DNA of 64,000 nucleotides from Cupriavidus sp. D39 (GTDB taxonomy: Bacteria; Pseudomonadota; Gammaproteobacteria; Burkholderiales; Burkholderiaceae): positions 434,001 through 498,000 of the forward strand of contig NZ_JAPNLE010000006.1 in the NCBI RefSeq assembly GCF_026627925.1. The letters are read 5' to 3'. Below are positions 27,217 to 36,948 of this stretch, piece by piece. A model generated the notes under the pieces. It was given only the letters and a program-made list of their open reading frames with translations, was not told the origin of the DNA and ran no database searches. The position numbers were made by a program, and so were the translations under genes. Every line of letters begins with the position of its first letter. Position 1 is the stretch's first letter.

Positions 27217-28203
27217 ATGAGCAAACTTATTTCACGCAGAAGGCTATTGACCACAACACTGGCATTGGCGGTCGCTTCGACAGCCGGCGGCGTCTGGGCG
27301 CAGCGCCCTTATCCCAACCGCCCTGTCAAGATCCTCGTCGGATTCGCGCCGGGAGGCTTTACCGACATCGCGGCACGCCTGATCGCGCATAAATTGTCCA
27401 CGGCACTAGGCCAGCCCGTGGTGGTGGAAAACCGGCCTGGCGCGAACGGATTGATCGCGAGCGATGCGACCGCGAGTGCCCCACCGGACGGCTATACGCT
27501 GATGCTGTCTTCGATCGGGCTCACGACGAATCCCCTGTTGACGAAGCGGGTGCACTACGACCCGGTCAAGGGCTTCACCCCGATCTCCCTGCTTGCCATT
27601 GTCCCCAATGTTCTGGTCACCAATCCCGGTGTGCCGACGAAGAACCTCGGCGAACTGCTGGCCCTGGCGCGCACACGTCCTTCCCCGTTGACGCAGGCTT
27701 CCGCGGGCAACGGATCCCCGGGACATCTGTCCGGCGCGTTGTTGCAGGTGATGGCCGGGATCCGGTTGGATCACGTTCCCTACAAGGGCTCGGGGCCGGC
27801 AATCAACGACCTGATCGGCGGGCACGTCGATCTCTCGTTTCCGACGATTCCAACCGCCTTGCCGCTGGTCAAGGCTGGCAAGGTCCGGGCGCTCGCGGTC
27901 ACGGGCGGCAAGCGCTCGCCGTTGATGCCCGATGTACCGACCATCGCGGAGGCGGGTGTGCCGGGCTATGACACTGGCGGGTGGTACGGGCTGGTGGGGC
28001 CGACCGGCATGCCGAAGGACATTGCCGCGCTGCTCAGCAACGAGGTCGCAAAGATCATGAAGATGCCTGATGTCAGGGAGCGCTTCGTCGCCGAAGGGGC
28101 CGAACCGATCGGGTCGGATGGCGCGGGCATGAACGCGTTTCTCGTCAAGGACGTTGAGCGTTGGACTGGCGTCGTGAAGGCGGCGCATATCGAAGTCAGG
28201 TAA
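27217..28203 (+). CDS. Bug-family (TctC-like) substrate-binding protein
   Basis: A 328-residue periplasmic receptor: basic start MSKLISRRRLLTT with a signal peptide to about residue 28 (ALAVASTAGGVWAQ), then YPNRPVKILVGFAPGGFTDI, VVVENRPGANGLIASDA and PPDGYTLML. The C-terminal VPTIAEAGVPGYDTGGWYG is typical. ATG preceded by AGGAGACAGGC. It begins 19 bp after the LDH2 gene and precedes MmgE/PrpD, so it belongs to the same operon. Closest in this window to the receptor at 31161. Confidence 0.93.
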   Translation: MSKLISRRRLLTTTLALAVASTAGGVWAQRPYPNRPVKILVGFAPGGFTDIAARLIAHKLSTALGQPVVVENRPGANGLIASDATASAPPDGYTLMLSSIGLTTNPLLTKRVHYDPVKGFTPISLLAIVPNVLVTNPGVPTKNLGELLALARTRPSPLTQASAGNGSPGHLSGALLQVMAGIRLDHVPYKGSGPAINDLIGGHVDLSFPTIPTALPLVKAGKVRALAVTGGKRSPLMPDVPTIAEAGVPGYDTGGWYGLVGPTGMPKDIAALLSNEVAKIMKMPDVRERFVAEGAEPIGSDGAGMNAFLVKDVERWTGVVKAAHIEVR

Positions 28204-28254
28204 GGCAAGGCGCGCGCGCCGCCATTCCTGTCGATCATTTGGAACCTGATCATC

Positions 28255-29646
28255 ATGACACCTATCACAGAGACGCCACATCAGACGCAAGGCCACGCAC
28301 GCGGGCTCATCGAGTTCCTGCACGGACTTGGCAGCGAAGCCCCTGGCGCTCCCATGGAGAAAGCCCGTTGGTGCCTGCTCGATGCGTTGGGCTGCGCACT
28401 GCTCGGAGCACGTCAGCCCTGGAGCGAGATCATGGCCGCGGAGGTGCTGGGGGACGGCACCCACGGTCCTTGCACCATCGTTGGCAGGGTCGGGAACGTC
28501 GCGCCCAGTCACGCGGCGCTGTGCAACGGAACGGCGATGCACGGGTTCGAGCTGGACGACTTGCTATCCGAGGCCCTGATCCACCCGGGGGCGGTCATCG
28601 TGCCAGCCGTGCTGGCCGCAGCCGAAGCGGCGGAGGCCTCCGGCGTGCAGATGCTACGGGCCATCGTGGCGGGATACGAGGCGACCGCGCGCATCAGCAT
28701 GGCGTTGAGCATGGACCCCTCGCAGCGCGGCTTTCACAAGACCAGCGTGGTCGGCCCCGTGGCCGGGGCGATTGCAGCGGGCGTGGCGATGCGCCTGCCG
28801 CTGGACCAACTGCTCAACGCGGCGGGGTTGGCGTGTTCCTGCGCATCCGGTGTCAAGAACTTCGCGGTCGGCTCGGCAGGCATGGTAAAGCGCATGCACG
28901 CTGGCCGCGCAGCCGAAGCGGCGGTTCGCATGGCGATGCTGGCGCGACGCGGCTTTACCGCGCCGCCCACGGCCATCGATGGCAAATTCGGATTGCTTGA
29001 GGCATTCAGCGGCGACTCGGCACGACCGGCGCTGCTGGATGCGGACCTGGGTAGCAGGTGGGCCATCGATGACGTCTGGGTAAAGGTATATCCCATCTGT
29101 GGCTGGATCCAGGGGGTGGTGCAATTGCTTCTCGCGATGCGGGAGCAGGGCGGCGTCGAAGCGCACAAGGTCGCCAGGATCGTCGTCGCGACCAGCGCCT
29201 TTGCCGTACGGTACAACGGCAATACGGAGGTGGCCGACACCATGGATGCGCAGTACAGCATCCCTTACTGTGCATCGGTCGCGCTTACCGGGGATCCGGG
29301 AGATCCGCAGGCATTCAGCATGGATGCGATTCGCGACCCGGTCCGATCCGAGCTGGCGAAGCGGGTCGAGTTGTTGGTGGATCCTGTTGCCGATGAAGTC
29401 TATCCAAAGCAGTTTGCGTGCCGCGTGGAAGTCCACTTGAAGGATGGAGAAGTGCGGCATGCCGAGACGCGCGACGCGCACGGAACGCCTGGAAATCCGT
29501 GCGATATCGGAGAGCAGATCGCCAAGTTCAATCGGTTGGCAAGCTTGTCTGGCCTTCCAATTCCTGCTCAGGAAGTGGTCGCCGCGGTGCAGAGACTGGA
29601 ATCACTGAAATCGGCGACGACGTTGACGCGACTGCTTCGTCCGTAG
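28255..29646 (+). CDS. MmgE/PrpD family protein
   Basis: A 463-residue MmgE/PrpD protein, the family of 2-methylcitrate dehydratase and cis-aconitate decarboxylase. Signatures: LLDALGCALLGARQP, HAALCNGTAMHGFELDD (with the active-site loop), SMALSMDPSQRGFHKTSV and VYPICGWIQG. It dehydrates, decarboxylates or isomerises a tricarboxylate-like substrate; which is not readable. Placement with a TcuA-like dehydrogenase and Bug receptors supports a polycarboxylic acid route. A convergent terminator hairpin follows at 29717. Confidence 0.92.
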   Translation: MTPITETPHQTQGHARGLIEFLHGLGSEAPGAPMEKARWCLLDALGCALLGARQPWSEIMAAEVLGDGTHGPCTIVGRVGNVAPSHAALCNGTAMHGFELDDLLSEALIHPGAVIVPAVLAAAEAAEASGVQMLRAIVAGYEATARISMALSMDPSQRGFHKTSVVGPVAGAIAAGVAMRLPLDQLLNAAGLACSCASGVKNFAVGSAGMVKRMHAGRAAEAAVRMAMLARRGFTAPPTAIDGKFGLLEAFSGDSARPALLDADLGSRWAIDDVWVKVYPICGWIQGVVQLLLAMREQGGVEAHKVARIVVATSAFAVRYNGNTEVADTMDAQYSIPYCASVALTGDPGDPQAFSMDAIRDPVRSELAKRVELLVDPVADEVYPKQFACRVEVHLKDGEVRHAETRDAHGTPGNPCDIGEQIAKFNRLASLSGLPIPAQEVVAAVQRLESLKSATTLTRLLRP

Positions 29647-29716
29647 CGAAGGACTGTGCGGGGGGCGACGGCAGACGGTCGACTGGCCTCTGCCGCCACG
29701 CCGCCATGCTGACGCG

Positions 29717-29738
29717 CGACCCGCCTCGGAGCGGGTCG
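29717..29738. terminator. Bidirectional hairpin between prpD-like and yciI-like genes
   Basis: A perfect 8-bp stem, CGACCCGC (29717-29724) and GCGGGTCG (29731-29738) with loop CTCGGA, in the 111-bp gap between two convergent genes, followed by the T-rich GCATTTAACGTTT. It probably ends transcription from the plus-strand operon. Confidence 0.65.
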
Positions 29739-29757
29739 GCATTTAACGTTTAGCCGC

Positions 29758-30060
29758 TCACACGGCCTCAGCCACCTGCGGATGGAAACGCCCTTTCTTC
29801 AGGCGGCGGATATTTACCGATTCAAACACGCCCGCAGCGTGAAACGTTTCGCCTTCGATGAAGCGCTGCGCCTCCGTCCGGCTCGGCACGTCGATAATGA
29901 AAAAGCTGCCCACGAACACCGAGCCATCGTCACTTTGTTGCGGGCCGGAGAAAAAGATCTTGTCGTTCCAGCCATCCAGATAAGCACGATGTGTGGCCAG
30001 GTATTGTTCGCGCAGGGCAGCGGAATTCGGCTTGTCAGTGCAGTTGATCATCCACAGCAT
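29758..30060 (-). CDS. YciI-family protein
   Basis: A 100-residue YciI-like (ferredoxin-fold) protein: MLWMINCTDKPNSAALREQYL, then the conserved His in ATHRAYLDGW and the end SVNIRRLKKGRF. Some relatives act as small lyases or isomerases in aromatic degradation (muconolactone-type fold), most have unknown activity. The ATG at 30060 is chosen because AGGAG lies seven bases upstream; the frame stays open to 30144 but without protein-like sequence. Alone on the minus strand between two plus-strand units. Confidence 0.85.
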   Translation of the reverse strand: MLWMINCTDKPNSAALREQYLATHRAYLDGWNDKIFFSGPQQSDDGSVFVGSFFIIDVPSRTEAQRFIEGETFHAAGVFESVNIRRLKKGRFHPQVAEAV

Positions 30061-30259
30061 TTCTTCATCTCCTAGTGGTGGTATTCCAGCATCGAGTTCC
30101 GGCCTTGCCAGCCGGCCCGTGATCAGCATCATAGGGCGATGCATTTACCGTCTTTGCAGCGTGACATTGAATGACTTGCAATGCAGCGTTGAAGATGCAC
30201 GGCCCATTACCGCAACTTCGGCACCTACAATTTCCTCAGTTCGATCAGGGAGAATGAAG

Positions 30260-31045
30260 ATGCGACTGAAGGAAAAGGTGGCGATCGTCACGGGCGGGGC
30301 CTCCGGCCTCGGCAAGGCCATTGCCTTGCGCTTTGCCAGCGAAGGGGCCATGGTCATCATCGTCGACGTGAATGATGCGGCGATGGCGGCGACCGCGGAA
30401 GAGATTCAGGGGCTGGGCGGCAAGGCACGTGCGTACAAGGTCGACGTGACGCAGCAGCAGGAACTGCGCAATGTCATGGAAGACGTGGTTGCCGCCGAAG
30501 GGCGAGTGGACATCCTCGTCAACAACGCGGGCGTCACCCGCTACCGGCCGTTTGGCAGTATGGGTGATGCGGACTGGAACGCGGTGCTCGACCTCGACCT
30601 CAAAGGCGTGTTTTATTGCGCCCAGGCAGCGGCGCCGTACATGGAACGACAGCAGTACGGCAAGATCGTCAATATCTCGTCGAGCCTGGGTACCGGGACC
30701 ACGCCGCATATCGGCGCACTGACCGCCGGTGCCAGCGCGCCTTATGCCTCTGCCAAGGCTGCAGTGATCCAGTTGACCAAGACGCTGGCGAGAGAACTTG
30801 GCCCGAGCGGTGTCAATGTCAACTGTGTGGCGCCGGGCTTCTTCCTGACACCGCTCACGGGCGCCACGCGCAGCCCGGACGAGGTGGCGGAGCATATCCG
30901 TGTTCGCACCAGCATGGCTGTCCTCAATCGGCCAGGGCGGCTGGAAGAGCTTGCCGCAGCGGTACTGTTCTTCGCCAGCGACGATTCCAGTTTTGTTACC
31001 GGCCACACGCTCTATGTGGACGGTGGGCGAACCGACCGGATGTAA
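30260..31045 (+). CDS. Short-chain dehydrogenase/reductase (FabG-like)
   Basis: A 261-residue classical SDR. Cofactor motif VTGGASGLGKAIALRFA (residues 8-24), VDVNDAAM, NNAGVTRYRPFG, catalytic Ser in ISSSLGTG, Tyr and Lys in APYASAKAAV, and the closing VDGGRTDRM. A start at ATG 30260 lies seven bases after GGGAG; ATG 30254 adds two residues. Interconverts a hydroxyl and a keto group with NAD(P); it probably serves the 3-hydroxyacyl-CoA or alcohol step of this catabolic block. Confidence 0.92.
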   Translation: MRLKEKVAIVTGGASGLGKAIALRFASEGAMVIIVDVNDAAMAATAEEIQGLGGKARAYKVDVTQQQELRNVMEDVVAAEGRVDILVNNAGVTRYRPFGSMGDADWNAVLDLDLKGVFYCAQAAAPYMERQQYGKIVNISSSLGTGTTPHIGALTAGASAPYASAKAAVIQLTKTLARELGPSGVNVNCVAPGFFLTPLTGATRSPDEVAEHIRVRTSMAVLNRPGRLEELAAAVLFFASDDSSFVTGHTLYVDGGRTDRM

Positions 31046-31072
31046 GCGGACCCGAGCAAGATTTGAGCACCG

Positions 31073-31090
31073 TGCCGAAGTGATTCGGCA
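31073..31090. other. Short inverted repeat downstream of the SDR
   Basis: TGCCGAA (31073-31079), loop GTGA, TTCGGCA (31084-31090). It lacks a T-run, so it is a weak terminator or mRNA-stabilising hairpin between the SDR and the Bug receptor gene. Confidence 0.35.
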
Positions 31091-31160
31091 TGTGGCCTGT
31101 CAGGACAGACGCCGCAGCAAGCGGCGCGCGCAATCCCATCCCACCCTCGAGGACAGAATC

Positions 31161-32173
31161 ATGGAGACAATGGTGCCATCGCAGTCCAGGCGTATCCGTC
31201 GTTTGCTCATTTCACTGCCTTTGCTCGCTGCCAGCGCGGTATTGATGCAGCCGGGCGCGGCCCATGCGGGCTATCCCGACAAGCCGATCAAGCTGCTGAT
31301 CGGCTTTCCCCGGGCGGATCGACCGACCTGATCGGGCGGCTGGTCGCGGAAAGGCTGTACAAGGCATTGGGCCAGCCAGTCGTCATCGAGAACCACGGCG
31401 GCGCCAATGGCATGGTCGCGGCCAATGCGGTTGCGGCCGCGGCTCCCGATGGCTACACACTGTTGCTGACTTCCATGGGAATGACGACCAATCCCTACCT
31501 GTACACGAAGTCGGCACGTGACCCGGTCAAGGATTTCACTCCGATTTCGCTGCTGGCCAATGTTCCTAACGTGATTGTCGTCAACCCGAAGCTACCGGCG
31601 CGCAATCTGGATGAGTTGCTGCGTCTGGCCCGTTCGAGCAAGACGCCGCTGACGTCGGGTACGACCGGCCAGGCGGCGCCCGGTCATCTGGCGACGGAGC
31701 TGCTGCAGCGGGCGGCCAACGTCAAATTTTCGTTCGTGCCTTACAAGGGTTCGGCCCCGGCATTGAACGATGTCATGGCCGGCTACGTCGACATGTCGCT
31801 GCCCACCGTCGTCGCCGCATTGCCGTCGATCCGGTCCGGCAAGGTGCGAGCCATTGCAGTCACCGGAGCTGGCCGGTCCAGCCTGCTGCCGGATGTCCCG
31901 ACTTTGGCAGAAGCGGGCGTGAAGGACCTTAGTGGCAGCTCAGGGTGGTACGGCCTGGTCGGCCCGGCAAAGATGCCTCGCGAGGTTGTCGAACGACTCA
32001 GCCAGGCCGTCGTCAAAATCATGAACAGCAGCGACGTACGCGAACGCTTCCAAGCCAATGGGGCCGATCCCGTCGGATCCAATAGTGATGAAATGGCCGC
32101 CTTCGTCGCGCAAGACTACCGGCGATGGGGCGAACTGATCAGGGCCGCCAACATCAAGGCCGAGGCCCAATAA
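31161..32173 (+). pseudogene. Bug-family (TctC-like) receptor, frameshifted
   Basis: Periplasmic Bug receptor in two frames. First frame from 31161: signal peptide (LLISLPLLAASAVLMQPGAAH) and YPDKPIKLLIGFP, then nonsense to a stop at 31331. Second frame: GGSTDLIGRLVAERLYKALG, VVIENHGGANGMVAANA to the end at 32173 (AANIKAEAQ). A run of four C (31308-31311) is one base short of the expected CCCCCGGGCGG (PPGG). Restored length 337 residues. Very close in style to the receptor at 27217. Without repair no exported protein would be made. Confidence 0.88.
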
Positions 32174-32321
32174 CCCGGAAAGGGCAAGAGGGTCAGGTTC
32201 ATGGACAAGCCGGGGCGATGGCGTGCGGCTTGGCACGCAACTCGGGCGATGCTAACATCAGTTCTTGGTGTCGGCATTGATTCCGGGTAGTGGAACTAAT
32301 AGCGTTGTTGAGGAGATAGTT

Positions 32322-33436
32322 ATGTCTGGCAGTGTGACGGTGTTGATCGGTGGAGATTGTGGTCCTGCGCATGGGCCGCGGGATGGTTTCCCGATAGAGG
32401 GCTACACGGAGTTGGTGCGTCCCGTGCTCGAGCAGGCGGACATGCGGTTTGTGAACTGCATGCGGACCTATTCGAGCCGGGGCATCCGGGCGGAGCATGC
32501 CCCACAGGTCGGGCAGCCAGTCGAGATGGCGGAAATCTACACCAACGGCATGTTCGACGCCGTCACCATGGCGAACAACCACACCTATGACGCCGGGCCG
32601 GACGCCATGCTGGATACTCGCGAATTGCTGAATTCGCGCGGTATTCAGGTGACGGGTGCGGGTCGGGACCTCAAGGAAGCCCGCCGTGCCGCGATCGTGG
32701 AAAAGAACGGCGTGAACGTGGCCTACCTCGGCTATACGTCGGTCGCCGCAGCCGGCAGCGAAGCTGGTCCAGACAAGCCGGGCGTCACCTCGATCCGGAT
32801 CCGGACGTCCTACGAAACCCGCGGCCCGCACCAACCGGTCGGTATCCGGACGGAGCCCGATCCTGAGGATTTGGCCATGCTGGTGGAGGACATTCGTGCG
32901 CTGCGTGAGGAAGCGGACATTGTCATTCTCGCTTTTCACTCCGGCGTGATTCGGCTGCCACGGGTTATCGCTGACTACCAGGTAGCCGTTTCGCACGCCG
33001 CCATCGATGCAGGCGCCGACCTCGTCGTTGCGCATGCGCCGCACATTCCGAAAGCGGTGGAAGTCTACAAGGGCAAGACAATCTTCTACAGCCTGGGCGT
33101 GTTCGCCATGACGAAGGGCTTCCCCGCGCCGTCCTGGGCGGAGCCGGCATGGGCGCACGGCGCGGTCCGGAATCACACGGATCTCGACCCCGATTTCCCG
33201 CTCATGCCATACGGCAAGGCCTGTACCCTGAGCCTGCTGGCGAAAGCGGTGGTGTCGAAGGAGGGGTTGTGCGCGTCGGATTCCTGCCCATGGCCATGGA
33301 CCAGCGGTACCGGCCGGAAGTCCTGCGCCGCGGGCACCCGAAATTCGACGAGGTTCTCAACTATATGGAATGGGCATCGGTGGATATGCCGCATACCTTC
33401 CGTGTGGAAGGGGACGAGGTGATCGTCACCGCCTGA
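32322..33436 (+). pseudogene. CapA-family metallophosphatase-like protein, frameshifted at the C-terminus
   Basis: CapA (PGA_cap) fold: GGDCGPAHGPRDGFPIEGY, then NNHTYDAGPDAMLDTRELL with the Asn-His pair of the metal site, and AHAPHIPKAVEVYKGKTIFYS with another His. The first frame is coherent to about 33262; the last 57 residues (VVRVGFLPMAMDQRYRPEVL to EGDEVIVTA) lie in the next frame. The run of four G at 33263-33266 is one short. Restored length 371 residues. ATG 32322 follows AGGAG. CapA proteins usually serve polyglutamate capsule synthesis; here, beside Bug receptors, a catabolic phosphatase-like role is more likely but unproven. Terminator at 33539. Confidence 0.85.
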
Positions 33437-33538
33437 GGCGGGCCCGCGCTACAAAGTCCTGGCCAGTCGCGCTCCGGCGCCCCGCATTGTGCAGTGCGAC
33501 TGGCGAACGGCCCTGATGCAGGTAATGCCGTTCCGTCA

Positions 33539-33582
33539 AGCCACAGTCATTGCCGCGGGTGCGGGGCCGACTGTGGCTTTTT
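33539..33582 (+). terminator. Rho-independent terminator after the CapA gene
   Basis: A perfect 10-bp stem AGCCACAGTC (33539-33548) / GACTGTGGCT (33569-33578) with a 20-base loop, followed directly by TTTTT (33578-33582). It ends the plus-strand unit 30260-33436. Confidence 0.85.
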
Positions 33583-33600
33583 CGCCTTCTTCAACGGACA

Positions 33601-33626
33601 AAAATATTCCCGCAAACGCGGGAAAA
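33601..33626 (-). terminator. Rho-independent terminator of the cupin gene
   Basis: TTCCCGC (33607-33613), loop AAAC, GCGGGAA (33618-33624). Read on the minus strand the stem is followed by TATTTTTG, so it terminates the cupin gene at 33696-34463. It lies 25 bp from the plus-strand terminator, giving back-to-back terminators. Confidence 0.8.
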
Positions 33627-33695
33627 GGCCTCGGATCAGTTGTGTGCATCCCCGAAGGTGAGACATTGCGGTAGAGGGGGCGTGCCCCCCGCCAA

Positions 33696-34463
33696 TCACC
33701 AACCCGCCCGATCCTCCCGCGGATACTGCAGCACCATCGCCTCCAGGCCTTTCGCGCCGGCACGAATCTCAAACTGCTCTTCATTCGGCTCCACGACCAC
33801 CATGGACCATTGCGGCAGTTCTTCGTCGCCATGAACGAGGCTGCCGTTGCCGACGAAGATGTAGTAGCCGCCAGCTGCACGGGGATCAGGGCCCTGTACC
33901 GTCATACCCTCACCGAGCCGCACCACTTGCGCAGCCATGCCATCGGATTCGTCCGCGAACAACGTCTCCCATGCCACTTCCTTGCGGGACTTGAGAACCG
34001 GCTCGGTGGAAAAACCCACCGGGTCCGAGGTCAGGTGCCGGCGCTTGCTTTGCTCGAGCTTTTCGCGGTACCCGGGCTTGTCGAGATAGATCGGTTCGGA
34101 ATTGGCGGTGTACATGCGCATCGCCACGAATGACAGGCCTTGGGGGCCCGAAATGATCGGGCCATACGCAGTGTGGTGATCCTTGAACTGAACGGTCAGC
34201 GGCTGGAGCACCTGGCCGCGGTTACCAATGGTGCCGGAGCCGGCGACGAAGAGTTGAAACATCGTCACACCGTGAAAGTGCGGGACGATCGTTTCGTTGG
34301 CGTCCAACTCCGACATTGTGGCCTGCGGCCCCGGCTGCCGCTCGTTTGAAGAGCGCGGGCCGAAGTACACAGTTCCCCAATGCGTATTGCCAGTCCCAGG
34401 GGAAACCACAACATTCCGTTTTGCCAGGGCGTCGGCGCCACTTCGCGTGTAAATCATAGTCAT
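33696..34463 (-). CDS. Cupin-domain protein
   Basis: A 255-residue protein with two possible cupin halves. The first has the metal motif HFHGVTMFQLFVAGSGTI (two His, Glu position replaced by Gln) and residues up to KDHHTAYGPI; the second half has GEGMTVQGPDPRAAGGYYIF and GSLVHGDEELPQWSMVVV. It may be a dioxygenase, isomerase or sensor; the motif is too degenerate to decide. ATG 34463 is preceded by AAAGGAG. Divergent from the acyl-CoA synthetase gene across a 329-bp region with candidate operators. Confidence 0.78.
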   Translation of the reverse strand: MTMIYTRSGADALAKRNVVVSPGTGNTHWGTVYFGPRSSNERQPGPQATMSELDANETIVPHFHGVTMFQLFVAGSGTIGNRGQVLQPLTVQFKDHHTAYGPIISGPQGLSFVAMRMYTANSEPIYLDKPGYREKLEQSKRRHLTSDPVGFSTEPVLKSRKEVAWETLFADESDGMAAQVVRLGEGMTVQGPDPRAAGGYYIFVGNGSLVHGDEELPQWSMVVVEPNEEQFEIRAGAKGLEAMVLQYPREDRAGW

Positions 34464-34792
34464 TTCTCCTTTGCGTCTGCCGCAGGTCGCGGAAGATCTC
34501 CGCGCTGGTTTGCGGGTTGCTCAGAGCAGGCGGGCAACCCATAGACTAATCGTAGCAGAAGTTTTGATGAACAGCATCAGTTTCGATCATCGGAACCAAA
34601 AACACTTGAGACGTTGGGTTCTGAACAATGGAACCGATTCCAAAAATGTTGACTGTCGAGGCGCGTCGGGCTAAAGTCAGGACTATCGGAGCCGGCACCG
34701 CGCCGGGCCCGCAGGGGCTGCTCGTCGCAGACGTTGTCGCGCATCAGTGCGCAGTTTTGTCCCGATGTTGTCGGGAAGGGATCACTCTAGGT
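34464..34792. promoter_or_regulatory. Divergent regulatory region with three GGTTCT/GGAACC sites
   Basis: Between the cupin gene (minus) and the acyl-CoA synthetase (plus). It contains GGAACC (34592-34597) behind AGTTTCGATCATC, GGTTCT (34617-34622) and GGAACC (34630-34635), the densest set of this motif in the window. The rest, 34640-34792, shows no recognisable gene, although the frame upstream of 34793 is open. Confidence 0.4.
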
Positions 34793-36948
34793 ATGAACAA
34801 ATTCAGTCATCTATTCGAGCCTCGCTCAATCGCCGTGGTGGGTGTTTCTGACGACGTCGCGCGCCCGGGTTCGCAGGTCGTGCGGGCACTCCTGAAGAAC
34901 GGCTACAGCGGCAAGATCTTTCCGGTGAATCCGAAGTACGAGCAGTTCGACGGCATGAAGTGCTACGGTTCCGTTGCCGATATTGAGGAGGACGTGGATC
35001 TGGTCGTCATCGGTGTCCCGGCCAAGGGCGTGCTGCCGGTGGTGGAAATGGCAGCGCAGAAGCGCGTGCCGTTCGCGCTGATCCTCAGCGGTGGCTTCCG
35101 CGAAAGCGGACCCGAAGGGGTGGAGCGAGAGCGGCAGATGCTGGAGATCGCGCATGGATCCGGCATGCGCATCGTGGGGCCGAATTGCCTGGGCTTTGCC
35201 AACATTCACGCCAATGTCTATGCCGCCTTTGGCAGCATTACCCGCGAGCCGAAGCTCAAGCCGGGTTCCGTCTCGCTGGTGACGCAAAGCGGCGGCTTTG
35301 GCTACAGCATCGCGCTGGCATGCGAGGCGGCCGGCATCGGCTTCCGGCATGTGATCGCTACCGGCAATGAAAGCGATATCGATGCCGTCCAGCTGATCGA
35401 TGCCCTGATCGATGACGACGAAACCAAGATCATCCTTGCCTATATCGAAGGCACCCGGGATGGTCGGGCGCTGCTCGACGTTGGCCAACGTGCCATGGCC
35501 CGTGGCAAGCCGCTGCTGCTGTGGAAGGCAGGGGTGACCGAGCAGGGCGCGCGCGCCGCGGCGTCGCATACCGCAAGCATGACCAGCAGCTATGACTATT
35601 ACTCGGCGGCCTTCAAGCAAAGCGGTATCGTGGAGATCCGGGAAATCGACCAGGCGGTTGACTACCTGAAGGCACTGGAAGGCGGCAAGTATCCGGCCGG
35701 CGGCGGGGTGGCGGTGATGGGCGTTTCCGGCGGCTCCGCGATCGTCTTTGCCGACGCCGGTGAACCGGCTGGCCTGTCTCTGTGCGAACTGACCGAAAAG
35801 ACCCAGGCAAGCCTGCAGGCGGTCATTCCGAACATCGGGGCAGTGCACAATCCCATCGATCTGACCGCAGGCTACTTCTCCGCCGGCAATCGCGCCAAGC
35901 TGGAAACTGCGGTACGTGCCACGCTGGAGGATCCCAATGTGCACGCGGTATGCGTGAATATCGCGACGACCGGGAAGGCGGGGAGCGTGGTGGCTGCGGA
36001 GGTGCTGGGCGAAATCGCCGGGTCGACCGAAAAGCCGATCGTGGTCTTCTCCTCGGCGCCAGCCAGCCAGATCGGGGAAGCGCTGTCGGTGTTCGCGCGG
36101 TCGAGCATTCCTGTGCTGCCTTCGCCTTCGCGCGCGGCCGGTGCGCTGGCAATGCTGGCCAACTACCGGCAGGCCCGCGCGCGTGTCGAACGCGCCACAG
36201 CCTCATCCGCTTCGCGAAGTGCGGCGGCACCGCGCGAGTTGTTCCCGCGTAACGCGGAGGGTGCGTCGCTATCGGAGGCCGATGCAAAAGCCATTCTCGC
36301 GGCAGCCGGCATTCCCGTGTCCAACGATGTGATCGTCAGTGGTGTCGAGGACGCTGTCGTATTCGACAAGATGACCGCGCCGCTGGTGGTCAAGATCGTC
36401 TCGCCGGACATCGCGCACAAGACAGAAGTGGGGGTGTCAAGGTAGGGATCCGCACGCGCGCCGAACTGGAGGCAGCGATCGCCGAGGTTCTTGACAATGC
36501 GCGCCAGAAGGCGCCGTCCGCCCGCATCTCCGGCGTACTGGTGACGCAGATGATCCAGGGTGGCTTCGAACTGATTGCGGGCGTGGTCAACGACGAGGTC
36601 TTTGGTCCGGTCGTGGCGGTCGGCGCGGGCGGCATCTATGCCGAACTCCTGGGCGACACCATCTGCAGGCTGGCACCGTTTGACGACGTGACCGCGCGCG
36701 AGATGCTCGATGAACTGAAATGCCGGCGCATCCTTGACGGTGTCCGGGGCAAGCCGGCGCTGGATGTCGATGCGGCGGCGCGCGCGCTGGCTGCGCTGTC
36801 GCAGTTTGCCTGGGAAGCGCGCGATCAGGTGGGTGAGGTCGACATCAACCCGCTGTTCGTCCTGCCCAATGGCGTGGTGGCAGCCGATGCTGTCATCATT
36901 CCCCGTGGCCACACGGCATCACAGCCGGTCTCCGGGGAACGGCCATGA
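34793..36948 (+). pseudogene. Acyl-CoA synthetase (NDP-forming), frameshifted
   Basis: An ADP-forming acetate/acyl-CoA ligase with fused alpha and beta parts: CoA-binding domain (FEPRSIAVVGVSDDVARPGS), succinyl-CoA ligase-like domain with MRIVGPNCLGF and the phospho-His loop AASHTASM near residue 265, and an ATP-grasp domain. The ATP-grasp part breaks at a run of five G (36430-36434), where VGGVKVGIRTR needs six. The second frame continues through AGVVNDEVFGPVVAVGAGG to INPLFVLPNG. Restored length 718 residues, normal for the fused class. The ATG at 34793 follows the open but non-protein-like leader. Activates a carboxylic acid to CoA thioester at the cost of one ATP. Confidence 0.88.

Noticed and set aside
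32322..33436. Capsule biosynthesis locus
   Set aside because: Only the CapA-like gene is present, with no CapB/C/D or glycosyltransferases nearby.
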